From NCBI RefSeq assembly GCF_017352215.1, contig NZ_CP071444.1, positions 372,001 to 436,000 of the forward strand: a DNA stretch of 64,000 nt, in the 5' to 3' direction. Positions within the stretch are counted from its first letter, which is position 1. Each line of letters begins with the position of its first letter. The notes beneath the pieces were generated by a model. The model worked only from the letters and a program-made list of their open reading frames with translations, ran no database searches and was not told where the DNA came from. Below, in pieces: positions 57,026 to 64,000 of this stretch. The position numbers and the translations under genes are program-made. The DNA comes from Alkalibacter rhizosphaerae. Its GTDB lineage: Bacteria; Bacillota; Clostridia; Eubacteriales; Alkalibacteraceae.

Positions 57026-58606
57026 TTACTTTGGAACCAAGGATTTTTTCATTGCGGCGATATGTTCCTTCACCGATGCAAGATCCACATCTTGCTTGCT
57101 TTCCAGCAGATCCATGACCTCGATCAGATCCTTGATGGCATCTTCCACGCTGTCGTCCTGGATCTCCGGAACCAGATCTTCCTCGTGGATCACACCATTG
57201 CTTTCCAACAATTCAATAGTGTCTCCCATGGCTGGCACCAACACATCGATACGAAACCGATTGGACAAAACCCCTTGCAGATGATAGATGGAATCTTCTT
57301 CTCCATGGACCAATACGATTTTTCTGGGGATCTCTTTGTTTCCTTCGATCCAGGATACAATGTCATCCATGTCCCCATGGGACGAAAATCCTTCCACCGA
57401 ATATATGCCGCTCTTTACGGCTATTTCTTCGCCAAATACCCGCACCTTTTCATTCCCGCTTTTGATGCGATGGCCCAAGGTTCCAGGAGCTTGATATCCC
57501 ACGAATACGACGGAGGATTCTTTTCTCCACAAATTGTGTTTTAAATGATGCTTGATCCTTCCTGCTTCACACATGCCGCTGGCGGAAATAATGATCTTGC
57601 TCTTCTGATCTTCATTGATGGCCTTGGATTCATCGCTGGTCAATGTAAAATGAAGATTTTCAAAGAGCAAGGGATCGTCTCCTTTAGCGATTTTTGAGGT
57701 TGCTTCCTTGTCAAAGAGTTTGCAGTTTCTGCGAAAGATCTCGGTGGCTTTTATCGCAAGAGGACTGTCCACATATACAGGGATGTTTTCGAATTCGCCA
57801 AGGAGTCCGTTTTCCTTGTATTCATTGATATCGTATAGCACTTCCTGGGTCCGGCCTACGGCAAATGACGGAATGACCACATTTCCACCCATACGGGCGG
57901 ATCTCTTGATGATCTCCAACAAGTCGACGCCATTGTCTTTTTTCTCTCCATGGGTTCGATTCCCGTAGGTGGATTCCACCACCAGATAGTCCACTCGTTC
58001 CAAAACTGCGGGATCTTTCAGGATCGGCATGTTGTTGGATCCCAAATCCCCGGTAAACAAGTATACATTCCATTTCTCTTCTTCCAAAACAGAAATTTCG
58101 ACGAAAGCAGAACCAAGCATGTGCCCTGAATTGATGAGACGAACTTTCAACCCTTCGTCGATGACCACCGTTTCTCCATAGTTTACTCCTTCAAAGTTCT
58201 TTAACGCTTGGAGGGCATCCTGGACCGTATACATGGGCTCGATCTCCTCCAGGCCTTTACGTACCCGTTTTTTATTTTTCCATTCCGCTTCCATTTCCTG
58301 AATGAAGCCACTGTCTTCCAGCATGATTCCGCATAATTCCTCGGTGGCGGTATTGGTGTATATCTTCCCCTTGAATCCCTCTTTTACCAGCTTGGGGATC
58401 CGGCCCGAGTGATCGATGTGGGCATGGGTCAATAGCATAAAATCCAAATCTTGGGGATTGAACGGAAATGGTTGATAGTTCAATTCGTCCAGCTGCTTGC
58501 CTCCTTGAAACATGCCGCAATCCACCAAAAATCGTTTCTTTTCGGTTTCACATAGAAAACAAGAACCTGTTACCATTTGTGCCGCTCCGTAAAATGAGAT
58601 TTTCAT
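57026..58606 (-). CDS. beta-CASP metallo-beta-lactamase fold RNA hydrolase
   Basis: A 526-residue protein with the MBL motif LLTHAHIDHSGRIP, LINSGHMLGSAF, FTGDLGSNN, and a beta-CASP insert containing VIPSFAVGRTQEVLYDI and SASGMCEAGRIKHHL. It closes with VEGFSSHGDMDD and VHGEEDS. This is the CPSF73/Ysh1-like bacterial family, predicted Zn-dependent RNA nucleases. An extra C-terminal acidic helical tail of about 50 residues follows. It lies divergently from the tRNA cluster. Confidence 0.9.
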   Translation of the reverse strand: MKISFYGAAQMVTGSCFLCETEKKRFLVDCGMFQGGKQLDELNYQPFPFNPQDLDFMLLTHAHIDHSGRIPKLVKEGFKGKIYTNTATEELCGIMLEDSGFIQEMEAEWKNKKRVRKGLEEIEPMYTVQDALQALKNFEGVNYGETVVIDEGLKVRLINSGHMLGSAFVEISVLEEEKWNVYLFTGDLGSNNMPILKDPAVLERVDYLVVESTYGNRTHGEKKDNGVDLLEIIKRSARMGGNVVIPSFAVGRTQEVLYDINEYKENGLLGEFENIPVYVDSPLAIKATEIFRRNCKLFDKEATSKIAKGDDPLLFENLHFTLTSDESKAINEDQKSKIIISASGMCEAGRIKHHLKHNLWRKESSVVFVGYQAPGTLGHRIKSGNEKVRVFGEEIAVKSGIYSVEGFSSHGDMDDIVSWIEGNKEIPRKIVLVHGEEDSIYHLQGVLSNRFRIDVLVPAMGDTIELLESNGVIHEEDLVPEIQDDSVEDAIKDLIEVMDLLESKQDVDLASVKEHIAAMKKSLVPK

Positions 58607-58634
58607 GAATACACTCCCTTTTTTGTTTTATTGA

Positions 58635-58663
58635 TTGACAAGGTCTTTCAGATGTTGTATATT
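58635..58663 (+). promoter_or_regulatory. promoter of the tRNA cluster
   Basis: TTGACA at 58635-58640 and TATATT at 58658-58663 with 17-bp spacing, about 18 nt before tRNA-Pro. Confidence 0.82.
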
Positions 58664-58680
58664 ATTATTTGTCACTATTG

Positions 58681-58757
58681 CGAGGTGTAGCGCAGTTTGG
58701 TAGCGCACATGGTTTGGGACCATGGGGCCGGGGGTTCAAATCCCTCCACCTCGACCA
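58681..58757 (+). tRNA. tRNA-Pro (TGG)
   Basis: A 77-nt cloverleaf with encoded CCA; acceptor CGAGGTG / CACCTCG, anticodon loop TTTGGGA with anticodon TGG, and T loop TTCAAAT. Confidence 0.96.
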
Positions 58758-58785
58758 TTTTTTTATAGCTTCCATCAACACATGG

Positions 58786-58862
58786 GGGCCTTTAGCTCAG
58801 TTGGTTAGAGCAACCGGCTCATAACCGGTAGGTCCTGGGTTCGAGTCCCTGAAGGCCCACCA
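58786..58862 (+). tRNA. tRNA-Met (CAT), elongator-like
   Basis: A 77-nt cloverleaf with encoded CCA; acceptor GGGCCTT / AAGGCCC, anticodon loop CTCATAA. The paired first acceptor base argues against initiator tRNA. An Ile2 tRNA with modified CAT cannot be excluded. Confidence 0.9.
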
Positions 58863-58882
58863 TTTATTTTTTTTCATTACAA

Positions 58883-58958
<76 letters not shown>

Positions 58959-58990
58959 CTTTCAACAATTCAATGCAAAACCGTCAAATG

Positions 58991-59016
58991 AAAGAACCTA
59001 AAATGGTTCTTTTTTT
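58991..59016 (+). terminator. terminator of the tRNA cluster
   Basis: AAAGAACC / GGTTCTTT with a 6-nt loop and a long T run. Confidence 0.85.
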
Positions 59017-59051
59017 GTGGTTGGACTGCTATTTGGATGAAAAAAATATAA

Positions 59052-59082
59052 AAAGAAGGTGGTTGCAGGCAACCACCTTTTT
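59052..59082 (-). terminator. terminator after the ispH-S1 gene
   Basis: On the − strand AAGGTGGTTGC / GCAACCACCTT with a 2-nt loop, followed by CTTTTTAT, just after the stop codon. Confidence 0.85.
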
Positions 59083-59084
59083 AA

Positions 59085-61100
59085 TTACTCTTGATCGAAG
59101 AGGTCTCCGAACAGCTCGCCTATGGTATTTTCTGCCTTGTCTTCATAAACCGTTTCGTTGGCTTCCACTTCTTTTACCGGTTCCTGAAGCATGGACTTCA
59201 AGCTCAAGGAAATCTTTCGCTTTTCATCGTCGATACCAATGATCTTAACAGTGATCTGATCACCTGGCTTGAGCACGCTTTCCACTTTATCCACTTTTTC
59301 ATGAGCCAGTTCGGAAATGTGGATCAGCCCCTCCACTTCATCGATAATTCTTGCAAAAGCTCCGAATGGTGCGATTCGAGTAATGGTAACATCCACTTCC
59401 ATTCCGGTTTTGTAATTCTTTGCAAACTCGATCCAGGGTTCATCCGTCAAATCTTTGATGCTCATTTTGATTTTGTATTCTTCCTTGTTGATCTCTGTAA
59501 TGACGGCGGTGATCTCATCGCCTAATTTATAAAGATCGGAAGGATGATTGATCCTCTTCCAGGAAAGGTCGGATACGTGAATAAAACCATCAATGGGTCC
59601 GATTTTCACGAAAATTCCGAAGTTGGTGATGGATTTGATGGGTCCGGTCAATTGTTGGCCCACTTCCACCGATTGAATGAAAGATTCCTTTTGTTCGGCT
59701 TCCATTGCTTTCTTTTCCTTGAATTCTCTCTCCAGAACGATCCGCTGGGAGAATATGATGCGATTTTTTCTTTTGTCGAATTCGATGATCTCTCCTCGAA
59801 CATTTTTGCCAACCAAAGAATCCAGATCCTTGATGTATCGCATGTGATACTGAGAAGCCGGCATAAATGCCTGACCCAGTCCCAAATCGACGATCAATCC
59901 GCCTTTGACGGACTTGATTACGACACCTTCCAGAATTTGTTTTTCTTCAAAAGCAACATACAATTCTTCTGCAGCTTTCTTTTGCGCCATCTTCCGCTTC
60001 GAAACGACGACATTTCCATTTCCGTCGTTCAGATTGACGACCATGACTTCGATCTCATCTCCGATGGATACTTCTTTGGAAAGATCTTCTACATCTTCAC
60101 CAAATTCATCCCTTGTCAGCAGCGCGTCCGATTTATAATTAATGTTCAGGTACACTTCATCTCTGCTTGCTGATAAAACAGTACCTGCCACTACGCTTCC
60201 TCTGCCTAGTTTTCGGAAACTTTCCTCGTAGGACGCTTCCATTTCTGAATCTTTTAACATTTCTTCAAACGATTTCGTCATCTTATTGATAACCTCCTTA
60301 ATAATCCAATGGGGTGTTGATGCTCCTGCTGTGATTCCAATGATGTCGCATGTTTTTATATCATTCAAGTCCAATTCGGCTGCCGTTTCAATATGCAGGG
60401 TTTTCTTGCAATGAGCCCTGCTGATCTCCGCCAGCTTTACCGTGTTGGAACTGTGAAGTCCTCCAATGACGACCATGCAATCGGCCTTTGCCGCCAAAGC
60501 AGCCGTTTCTTCCTGCCTGGTCTTGGTTGCATTGCATATGGTGTTTAAAATCACCGCCTCCGGGTAGATCCGGAGTATTTCCTGGCTGATTTCGTGAAAA
60601 ACACCTAAATTCATGGTAGTTTGTGCTACAACGCATATTTTATCATATTTTGCCGTTCTTGGCACACTATTTTTATTCCCGAGTATAATTCCCTCGTAAT
60701 TGCACCATCCGTTGATGCCGATGACTTCGGGATGGTCCGCATCGCCGATGATAAATATTTGATATCCTTTTTTGTGGTATTCGTTCACTCTTTTATGGAT
60801 TTTTTTTACGTAAGGACAAGTGGCGTCGATCAGCCGGTTCCCGCCATCCTTGATGGCAGACATGATGTCTTCTCCTACACCATGGGACCGGACCGCAATG
60901 ATCCCGTTTTTGATCCCCTCTACATCGCTGATGATATGGGCTCCTCTCCGGTCCAGCTCATCGGTGACCTGTCGGTTGTGTATGAGAGGCCCCAGCGTAT
61001 AGATGGCTTCTTCGTTTTTCAACAGGGCTTCTTCCACCATTTCTACTGCCTGATTGACGCCGAAGCAGTAACCGGCGCTTTTTGCCAATATTATTTCCAT
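59085..61100 (-). CDS. ispH: IspH - ribosomal protein S1 fusion
   Basis: A 671-residue protein. Residues 1-280 are 4-hydroxy-3-methylbut-2-enyl diphosphate reductase, the last step of the MEP isoprenoid pathway. The three 4Fe-4S cysteines are in GYCFGVNQ, DATCPYV and NTICNATKTRQ. From about 295 on there are four S1 RNA-binding domains, with motifs such as GGLIVDLGLGQAFMPASQ, FGIFVKIGPIDGFIHVSDL and FGAFARIIDEVEGLIHISE. This fusion is known in several Clostridia; why the two are joined is unclear. It ends in an acidic tail. Confidence 0.95.
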   Translation of the reverse strand: MEIILAKSAGYCFGVNQAVEMVEEALLKNEEAIYTLGPLIHNRQVTDELDRRGAHIISDVEGIKNGIIAVRSHGVGEDIMSAIKDGGNRLIDATCPYVKKIHKRVNEYHKKGYQIFIIGDADHPEVIGINGWCNYEGIILGNKNSVPRTAKYDKICVVAQTTMNLGVFHEISQEILRIYPEAVILNTICNATKTRQEETAALAAKADCMVVIGGLHSSNTVKLAEISRAHCKKTLHIETAAELDLNDIKTCDIIGITAGASTPHWIIKEVINKMTKSFEEMLKDSEMEASYEESFRKLGRGSVVAGTVLSASRDEVYLNINYKSDALLTRDEFGEDVEDLSKEVSIGDEIEVMVVNLNDGNGNVVVSKRKMAQKKAAEELYVAFEEKQILEGVVIKSVKGGLIVDLGLGQAFMPASQYHMRYIKDLDSLVGKNVRGEIIEFDKRKNRIIFSQRIVLEREFKEKKAMEAEQKESFIQSVEVGQQLTGPIKSITNFGIFVKIGPIDGFIHVSDLSWKRINHPSDLYKLGDEITAVITEINKEEYKIKMSIKDLTDEPWIEFAKNYKTGMEVDVTITRIAPFGAFARIIDEVEGLIHISELAHEKVDKVESVLKPGDQITVKIIGIDDEKRKISLSLKSMLQEPVKEVEANETVYEDKAENTIGELFGDLFDQE

Positions 61101-61104
61101 GATC

Positions 61105-61701
61105 TCACCTTGTCGTTCCCAATTCTTTAATTTCCTTCATCAGCTTCAACCCAATATCTTCCAAAGTCTCCCGGTCATTTTTCTTTCCGTAGTAGGGGCT
61201 CAAATCGATGGGTTTTCCGATCACGATTCGAATGGTACTTCGAAACTTGTAATTCCCCTCGATGGATACTGGCAGAATACCGCATTTCGATTTTATTGCC
61301 AGCACCACAAATCCTGCTTCCGGCGGCTTTTCCTCACCTTGTTTCACCCGGGTCCCCTCTGGGAAGATCCCCAGGATCCCGTTGTTTTTCAAGACCCGCA
61401 AAGCACTTTTTACGGCTGTCACATCTGCTTCTCCCCGGCGTACGGGAATGACGGTCAATTTTGTCAACAACCACTTCAACGCGGGATTGCGAAATAGCTC
61501 CTGTTTCCCCATGAAGCTGATGGTTTGAGCCGTCACTTTGCAGGCAATGACGATGGGATCGGCCCAGTGGATGTGATTTGGCGCCAGAATAACAGCCACC
61601 CCCTCCGGTACATTTTCCCTGCCGATGACTTCAAATCGATAGTAGATGTTCAGATAGATATTGGCTAAAAAGCGCACTGTCGAATAGAACATGTTCATCA
61701 T
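61105..61701 (-). CDS. plsC: 1-acyl-sn-glycerol-3-phosphate acyltransferase PlsC
   Basis: A 198-residue membrane-associated acyltransferase with the catalytic NHIHWADP (HX4D) near residue 38, FMGKQELFRNP, the substrate-binding GILGIFPEGTRVKQ and a proline-rich VSIEGNYKF stretch. It makes phosphatidic acid. It overlaps cmk by 4 nt and precedes ispH by 4 nt, so the three are coupled. Confidence 0.93.
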   Translation of the reverse strand: MMNMFYSTVRFLANIYLNIYYRFEVIGRENVPEGVAVILAPNHIHWADPIVIACKVTAQTISFMGKQELFRNPALKWLLTKLTVIPVRRGEADVTAVKSALRVLKNNGILGIFPEGTRVKQGEEKPPEAGFVVLAIKSKCGILPVSIEGNYKFRSTIRIVIGKPIDLSPYYGKKNDRETLEDIGLKLMKEIKELGTTR

Positions 61702-62339
61702 TCCTTTATCCTTTTTAAGATCATCGCCACAACCTCATCCACCCCCATATGGGACGTATCGATAACGATGGCATCATGTGCAATGGTCAGTGGCCCGACG
61801 AGCCTATTGCGATCCTCTGCGTCTCTGCGGCGGATGTCTTCCTTTATGTCTTCCAGGGATTGCCCGTCCTTGTTTTCCGGCTGTTCATCGTATCGACGGC
61901 GGGCGCGAATATCGATGGAGGCATCCAGGTAGAATTTATGATCCGCATCCGGCAATACGACGGAACCGATGTCTCTCCCATCCATGATCACATCATTTGT
62001 TCGGGATATCTCTCGTTGTTTTTCCACCATCCACTCCCTAAGCTCCGGGATCTTGGCTACTTTGGAAACAAGGCGATTCACCTGGGGCGTTCGGATCGCT
62101 TCCCCCACATTTTCACCCTGAACGCAGATTTGGTTGTTCATAAAGGATATTTCTGCTTTTTTGGCCGTCTCCAATACTTGAACGGGATCTTCCGGATCCT
62201 TGTCTCCTTTCAGGACCTGCAAGGCTACTGCCCGATACATGGCTCCCGTATCCAGATAATCGATCCCCAACGCTGCTGCCACCAATTTGGCAATGGTGCT
62301 TTTACCGGCACCCGCCGGTCCGTCTATGGCGATTTTCAT
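61698..62339 (-). CDS. cmk: cytidylate kinase
   Basis: A 213-residue CMP kinase with P-loop IDGPAGAGKSTIAKL, YLDTGAMYRAVAL, the CMP-contacting MDGRDIGSVVLPDA and RARRRYDEQ. It supplies CDP for DNA and phospholipid precursors. It lies 1 nt after the flavoprotein gene. Confidence 0.97.
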   Translation of the reverse strand: MKIAIDGPAGAGKSTIAKLVAAALGIDYLDTGAMYRAVALQVLKGDKDPEDPVQVLETAKKAEISFMNNQICVQGENVGEAIRTPQVNRLVSKVAKIPELREWMVEKQREISRTNDVIMDGRDIGSVVLPDADHKFYLDASIDIRARRRYDEQPENKDGQSLEDIKEDIRRRDAEDRNRLVGPLTIAHDAIVIDTSHMGVDEVVAMILKRIKE

Positions 62340-62340
62340 T

Positions 62341-63570
62341 TCATTTCTCCTGTGCTGTATTTATTCCGGCCAGATATCCGGTAGAAAACGCGATCTGCAG
62401 ATTGAATCCGCCGGTCAGTGCATCCACATCGATGAGTTCCCCGGCAAAATACAATCCTTTCACGATCTTCGACTCCATGGTGGACGGATCGATCTCTTTC
62501 GGGTCGACTCCCCCGGAAGTGATGATCCCCAGATTGATGTCTGCCTTTCCCTGGATGTTCACCGTAAACTTTTTAAGCAGTCCCACCAAAGCAAGTCGTT
62601 CTTCCCTGGAAATTTGATGGACCCGCTTTTCTCCATCGATCCCGCTTCGTTCAATGACGATGGGGATGAGTTTTTTAGGTAGCAGATCGGACAAGCTGTT
62701 TTTGAATTCCCGATTGCTGTTTTTTTCAAAATCCCGCTGGATCCGCTTGTCCAATTTCTCAGCATCAAGTGCCGGCTTGAAATCGATGGCGATCTCAGTC
62801 TTTTTATTGTCTTTCATCAGGCTGCTCAAGCTTAAGATGGCCGGACCGGATACGCCAAAATGGGTGAAGATCATTTCTCCAAATTCTTCCGCCCTTTTTT
62901 TGCCGTTTTCATAGAGGGTCACATTGACATTTTTCAGGGACAATCCTTGAAGTTCTTTTACAAAAGCATCCCCAGATGCCAGTGGGATCAGCGCTCCCGT
63001 CGCCTCACGGACCCCGTGCCCCAGTTCACGGGCGAAACGAAATCCATCCCCTGTAGAGCCGGTTTGACGATAGGTGACCCCTCCTGTTGCAAGAACGACT
63101 TTGTCTGCAGGAAGAAATGACCCGTCTTGCAGCTCCACACCTTTGATCTGCCCCTTGTCTGTCACGATTTTCGACACTTTTGCACCAAGAAGGATCTGGA
63201 CCTGATTTTTTCTTAAAAAATGTTCCATGGCTTTAATAATATCGCTGGAATGATCGCTTTGGGGAAAGACTCGGTTCCCCCGCTCGATTTTTTCCTTTAC
63301 CCCCAATTCATTAAAAAAACGAATGGTATCCATGTTGGTGAAACCATACAATGCGCTGTAAAGAAACCGCTTGTTGGTGACGATGTTGCTAAAAAAATCC
63401 TCGATCTCGCATGCATTGGTAAAATTGCAGCGACCTTTCCCTGTAATAAAAAGTTTCTTTCCCAATTTTTCGTTTTGTTCCACCAGGGTGACCCGGATTC
63501 CCTGACTTGCCGCTATTCCGGCACACATCATGCCGGCCGGTCCTCCCCCGACTACAATTACTTCACTCAT
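62341..63570 (-). CDS. HI0933/BaiN-family NAD(P)/FAD-dependent flavoprotein
   Basis: A 409-residue flavoprotein with VIVVGGGPAGMMCAGIAA at the start, LGKKLFITGKGRCNFTNA near residue 40, VVLATGGVTYRQTGSTGDG in the middle and FAGELIDVDALTGGFNLQIAFSTG (abridged FAGELIDVDALTGGFN) at the end. It is the conserved YhiN/HI0933 family, whose physiological substrate is generally unknown. ATG at 63570 has AAGGAG upstream; longer frames run into the upstream gene. The start overlaps the preceding gene's stop by 8 nt. Confidence 0.9.
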   Translation of the reverse strand: MSEVIVVGGGPAGMMCAGIAASQGIRVTLVEQNEKLGKKLFITGKGRCNFTNACEIEDFFSNIVTNKRFLYSALYGFTNMDTIRFFNELGVKEKIERGNRVFPQSDHSSDIIKAMEHFLRKNQVQILLGAKVSKIVTDKGQIKGVELQDGSFLPADKVVLATGGVTYRQTGSTGDGFRFARELGHGVREATGALIPLASGDAFVKELQGLSLKNVNVTLYENGKKRAEEFGEMIFTHFGVSGPAILSLSSLMKDNKKTEIAIDFKPALDAEKLDKRIQRDFEKNSNREFKNSLSDLLPKKLIPIVIERSGIDGEKRVHQISREERLALVGLLKKFTVNIQGKADINLGIITSGGVDPKEIDPSTMESKIVKGLYFAGELIDVDALTGGFNLQIAFSTGYLAGINTAQEK

Positions 63571-64000
63571 GAATTGCTCCTTCATCTTCTTCTTCTTGTT
63601 CGTTCCTGTCGTTTTGAAAAACCTCATGATCCGCCCAGACCTGTTCCAGTTCATCAAAGATCAAGCTCGTTTTCTTCCTGTTGCGATATCCGACGGATAT
63701 GATCAAACCATTGATCAGACCCATAGGCGCCGTGATGCTGTCTACAAAAGCCATAATATTACTTCGGGCGACCAAAACCAGATCGGCGGCTTGGCCCAAC
63801 GGAGACCTCTCATTGTCCGTAATTGCGATGATCTTCCCGCCTTTTTTCCGAACATAAGCAGCGATCTCTTTTGTTTTTGCAGAATACCTGGGAAAACTGA
63901 TCCCGATAAACACGTCTCCCGGCTCCACTTTTACCAACTTTTCATATACATCGCCCAGTCCATGGTCTAAAACGACTACATTGCCGGCGATCATGTCCAA
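63563..64000 (-). CDS. MurR/RpiR family regulator, C-terminal SIS domain (partial)
   Basis: The last 145 codons of a gene entering from the right edge. The SIS sugar-phosphate-binding domain is seen in PGDVFIGISFPRYSAKTKEIAAYV-type sequence (abridged FIGISFPRYSAKT), GGKIIAITDNERSPL and ADLVLVARSN, then an acidic tail. In this family an N-terminal helix-turn-helix precedes it; that part is outside the window, so a stand-alone SIS protein is not ruled out. Confidence 0.8.
   Translation of the reverse strand: MDMIAGNVVVLDHGLGDVYEKLVKVEPGDVFIGISFPRYSAKTKEIAAYVRKKGGKIIAITDNERSPLGQAADLVLVARSNIMAFVDSITAPMGLINGLIISVGYRNRKKTSLIFDELEQVWADHEVFQNDRNEQEEEDEGAIHE

Overview
The window reads as part of the chromosome of an anaerobic, low-to-mid GC Firmicute, most likely class Clostridia. 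The evidence is several familiar gene orders: hrcA-grpE-dnaK-dnaJ with a CIRCE element, dnaG-rpoD followed by trmK and a Nif3 gene, miaB-mutS-mutL-miaA beside lexA, and cmk-plsC-ispH fused to S1 domains. It also carries an HndABC-type NADH/hydrogenase module, a MetF-type methylene-THF reductase with a fused cysteine-rich domain, and a phosphotransbutyrylase-like gene. The genus cannot be fixed from the sequence alone. Genes are densely packed, most read leftward, ribosome binding sites are strong, and I saw no insertion sequence, prophage or CRISPR array.

Layout. 1-1.4 kb: end of a carboxynorspermidine synthase gene plus nspC (polyamines). 1.4-5.1 kb: trmB converging on a reductase-like membrane gene, a DAK2-DegV fusion and a DUF2177 gene. 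5.2-8.4 kb: DAHP synthase coupled to a class II DNA photolyase, converging on a heliorhodopsin gene. 8.6-11.3 kb: hndABC without a catalytic hydrogenase gene. 11.5-12.4 kb: thioredoxin-like gene and mscL. 12.4-21.2 kb: the heat-shock operon, hemW, lepA and a ptb-like gene. 21.3-28.3 kb: typA, methylene-THF reductase, a baeRF-family gene, ndk and a CBS-type pyrophosphatase. 29.0-29.4 kb: RNase P RNA. 29.4-36.8 kb: Nudix, zinc-ribbon, nif3, trmK, tRNA-Asn, rpoD, dnaG and a dGTPase.

36.9-43.8 kb: rhomboid-like protein, malic enzyme, a small cysteine-rich protein, an M23/LysM/G5 cell-wall hydrolase preceded by a WalR-type box, then a two-gene operon (permease and FAD oxidoreductase) under a clear lysine riboswitch. 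43.9-47.8 kb: a sulfur/selenium region with a rhodanese, a BigR/SqrR-like ArsR repressor, a frameshifted serine acetyltransferase, tRNA 2-selenouridine synthase and a universal stress protein. 47.9-58.6 kb: a yneA-like gene and lexA diverging over three LexA-like boxes, then a methionine gamma-lyase family gene, miaA, mutL, mutS, miaB and a beta-CASP nuclease-like gene. 58.7-64.0 kb: tRNA-Pro/Met/Phe, ispH-S1, plsC, cmk, a BaiN/HI0933-type flavoprotein and the C-terminal end of an RpiR-type regulator.

The observations most worth follow-up are the lysine-riboswitch operon whose two products have no assigned role in lysine metabolism, the heliorhodopsin facing a photolyase, the persulfide-sensor/rhodanese/cysE cluster, the DAK2-DegV fusion, the hndABC set with no catalytic subunit nearby, and the repeated placement of terminator hairpins inside the 3' coding ends of convergent genes.
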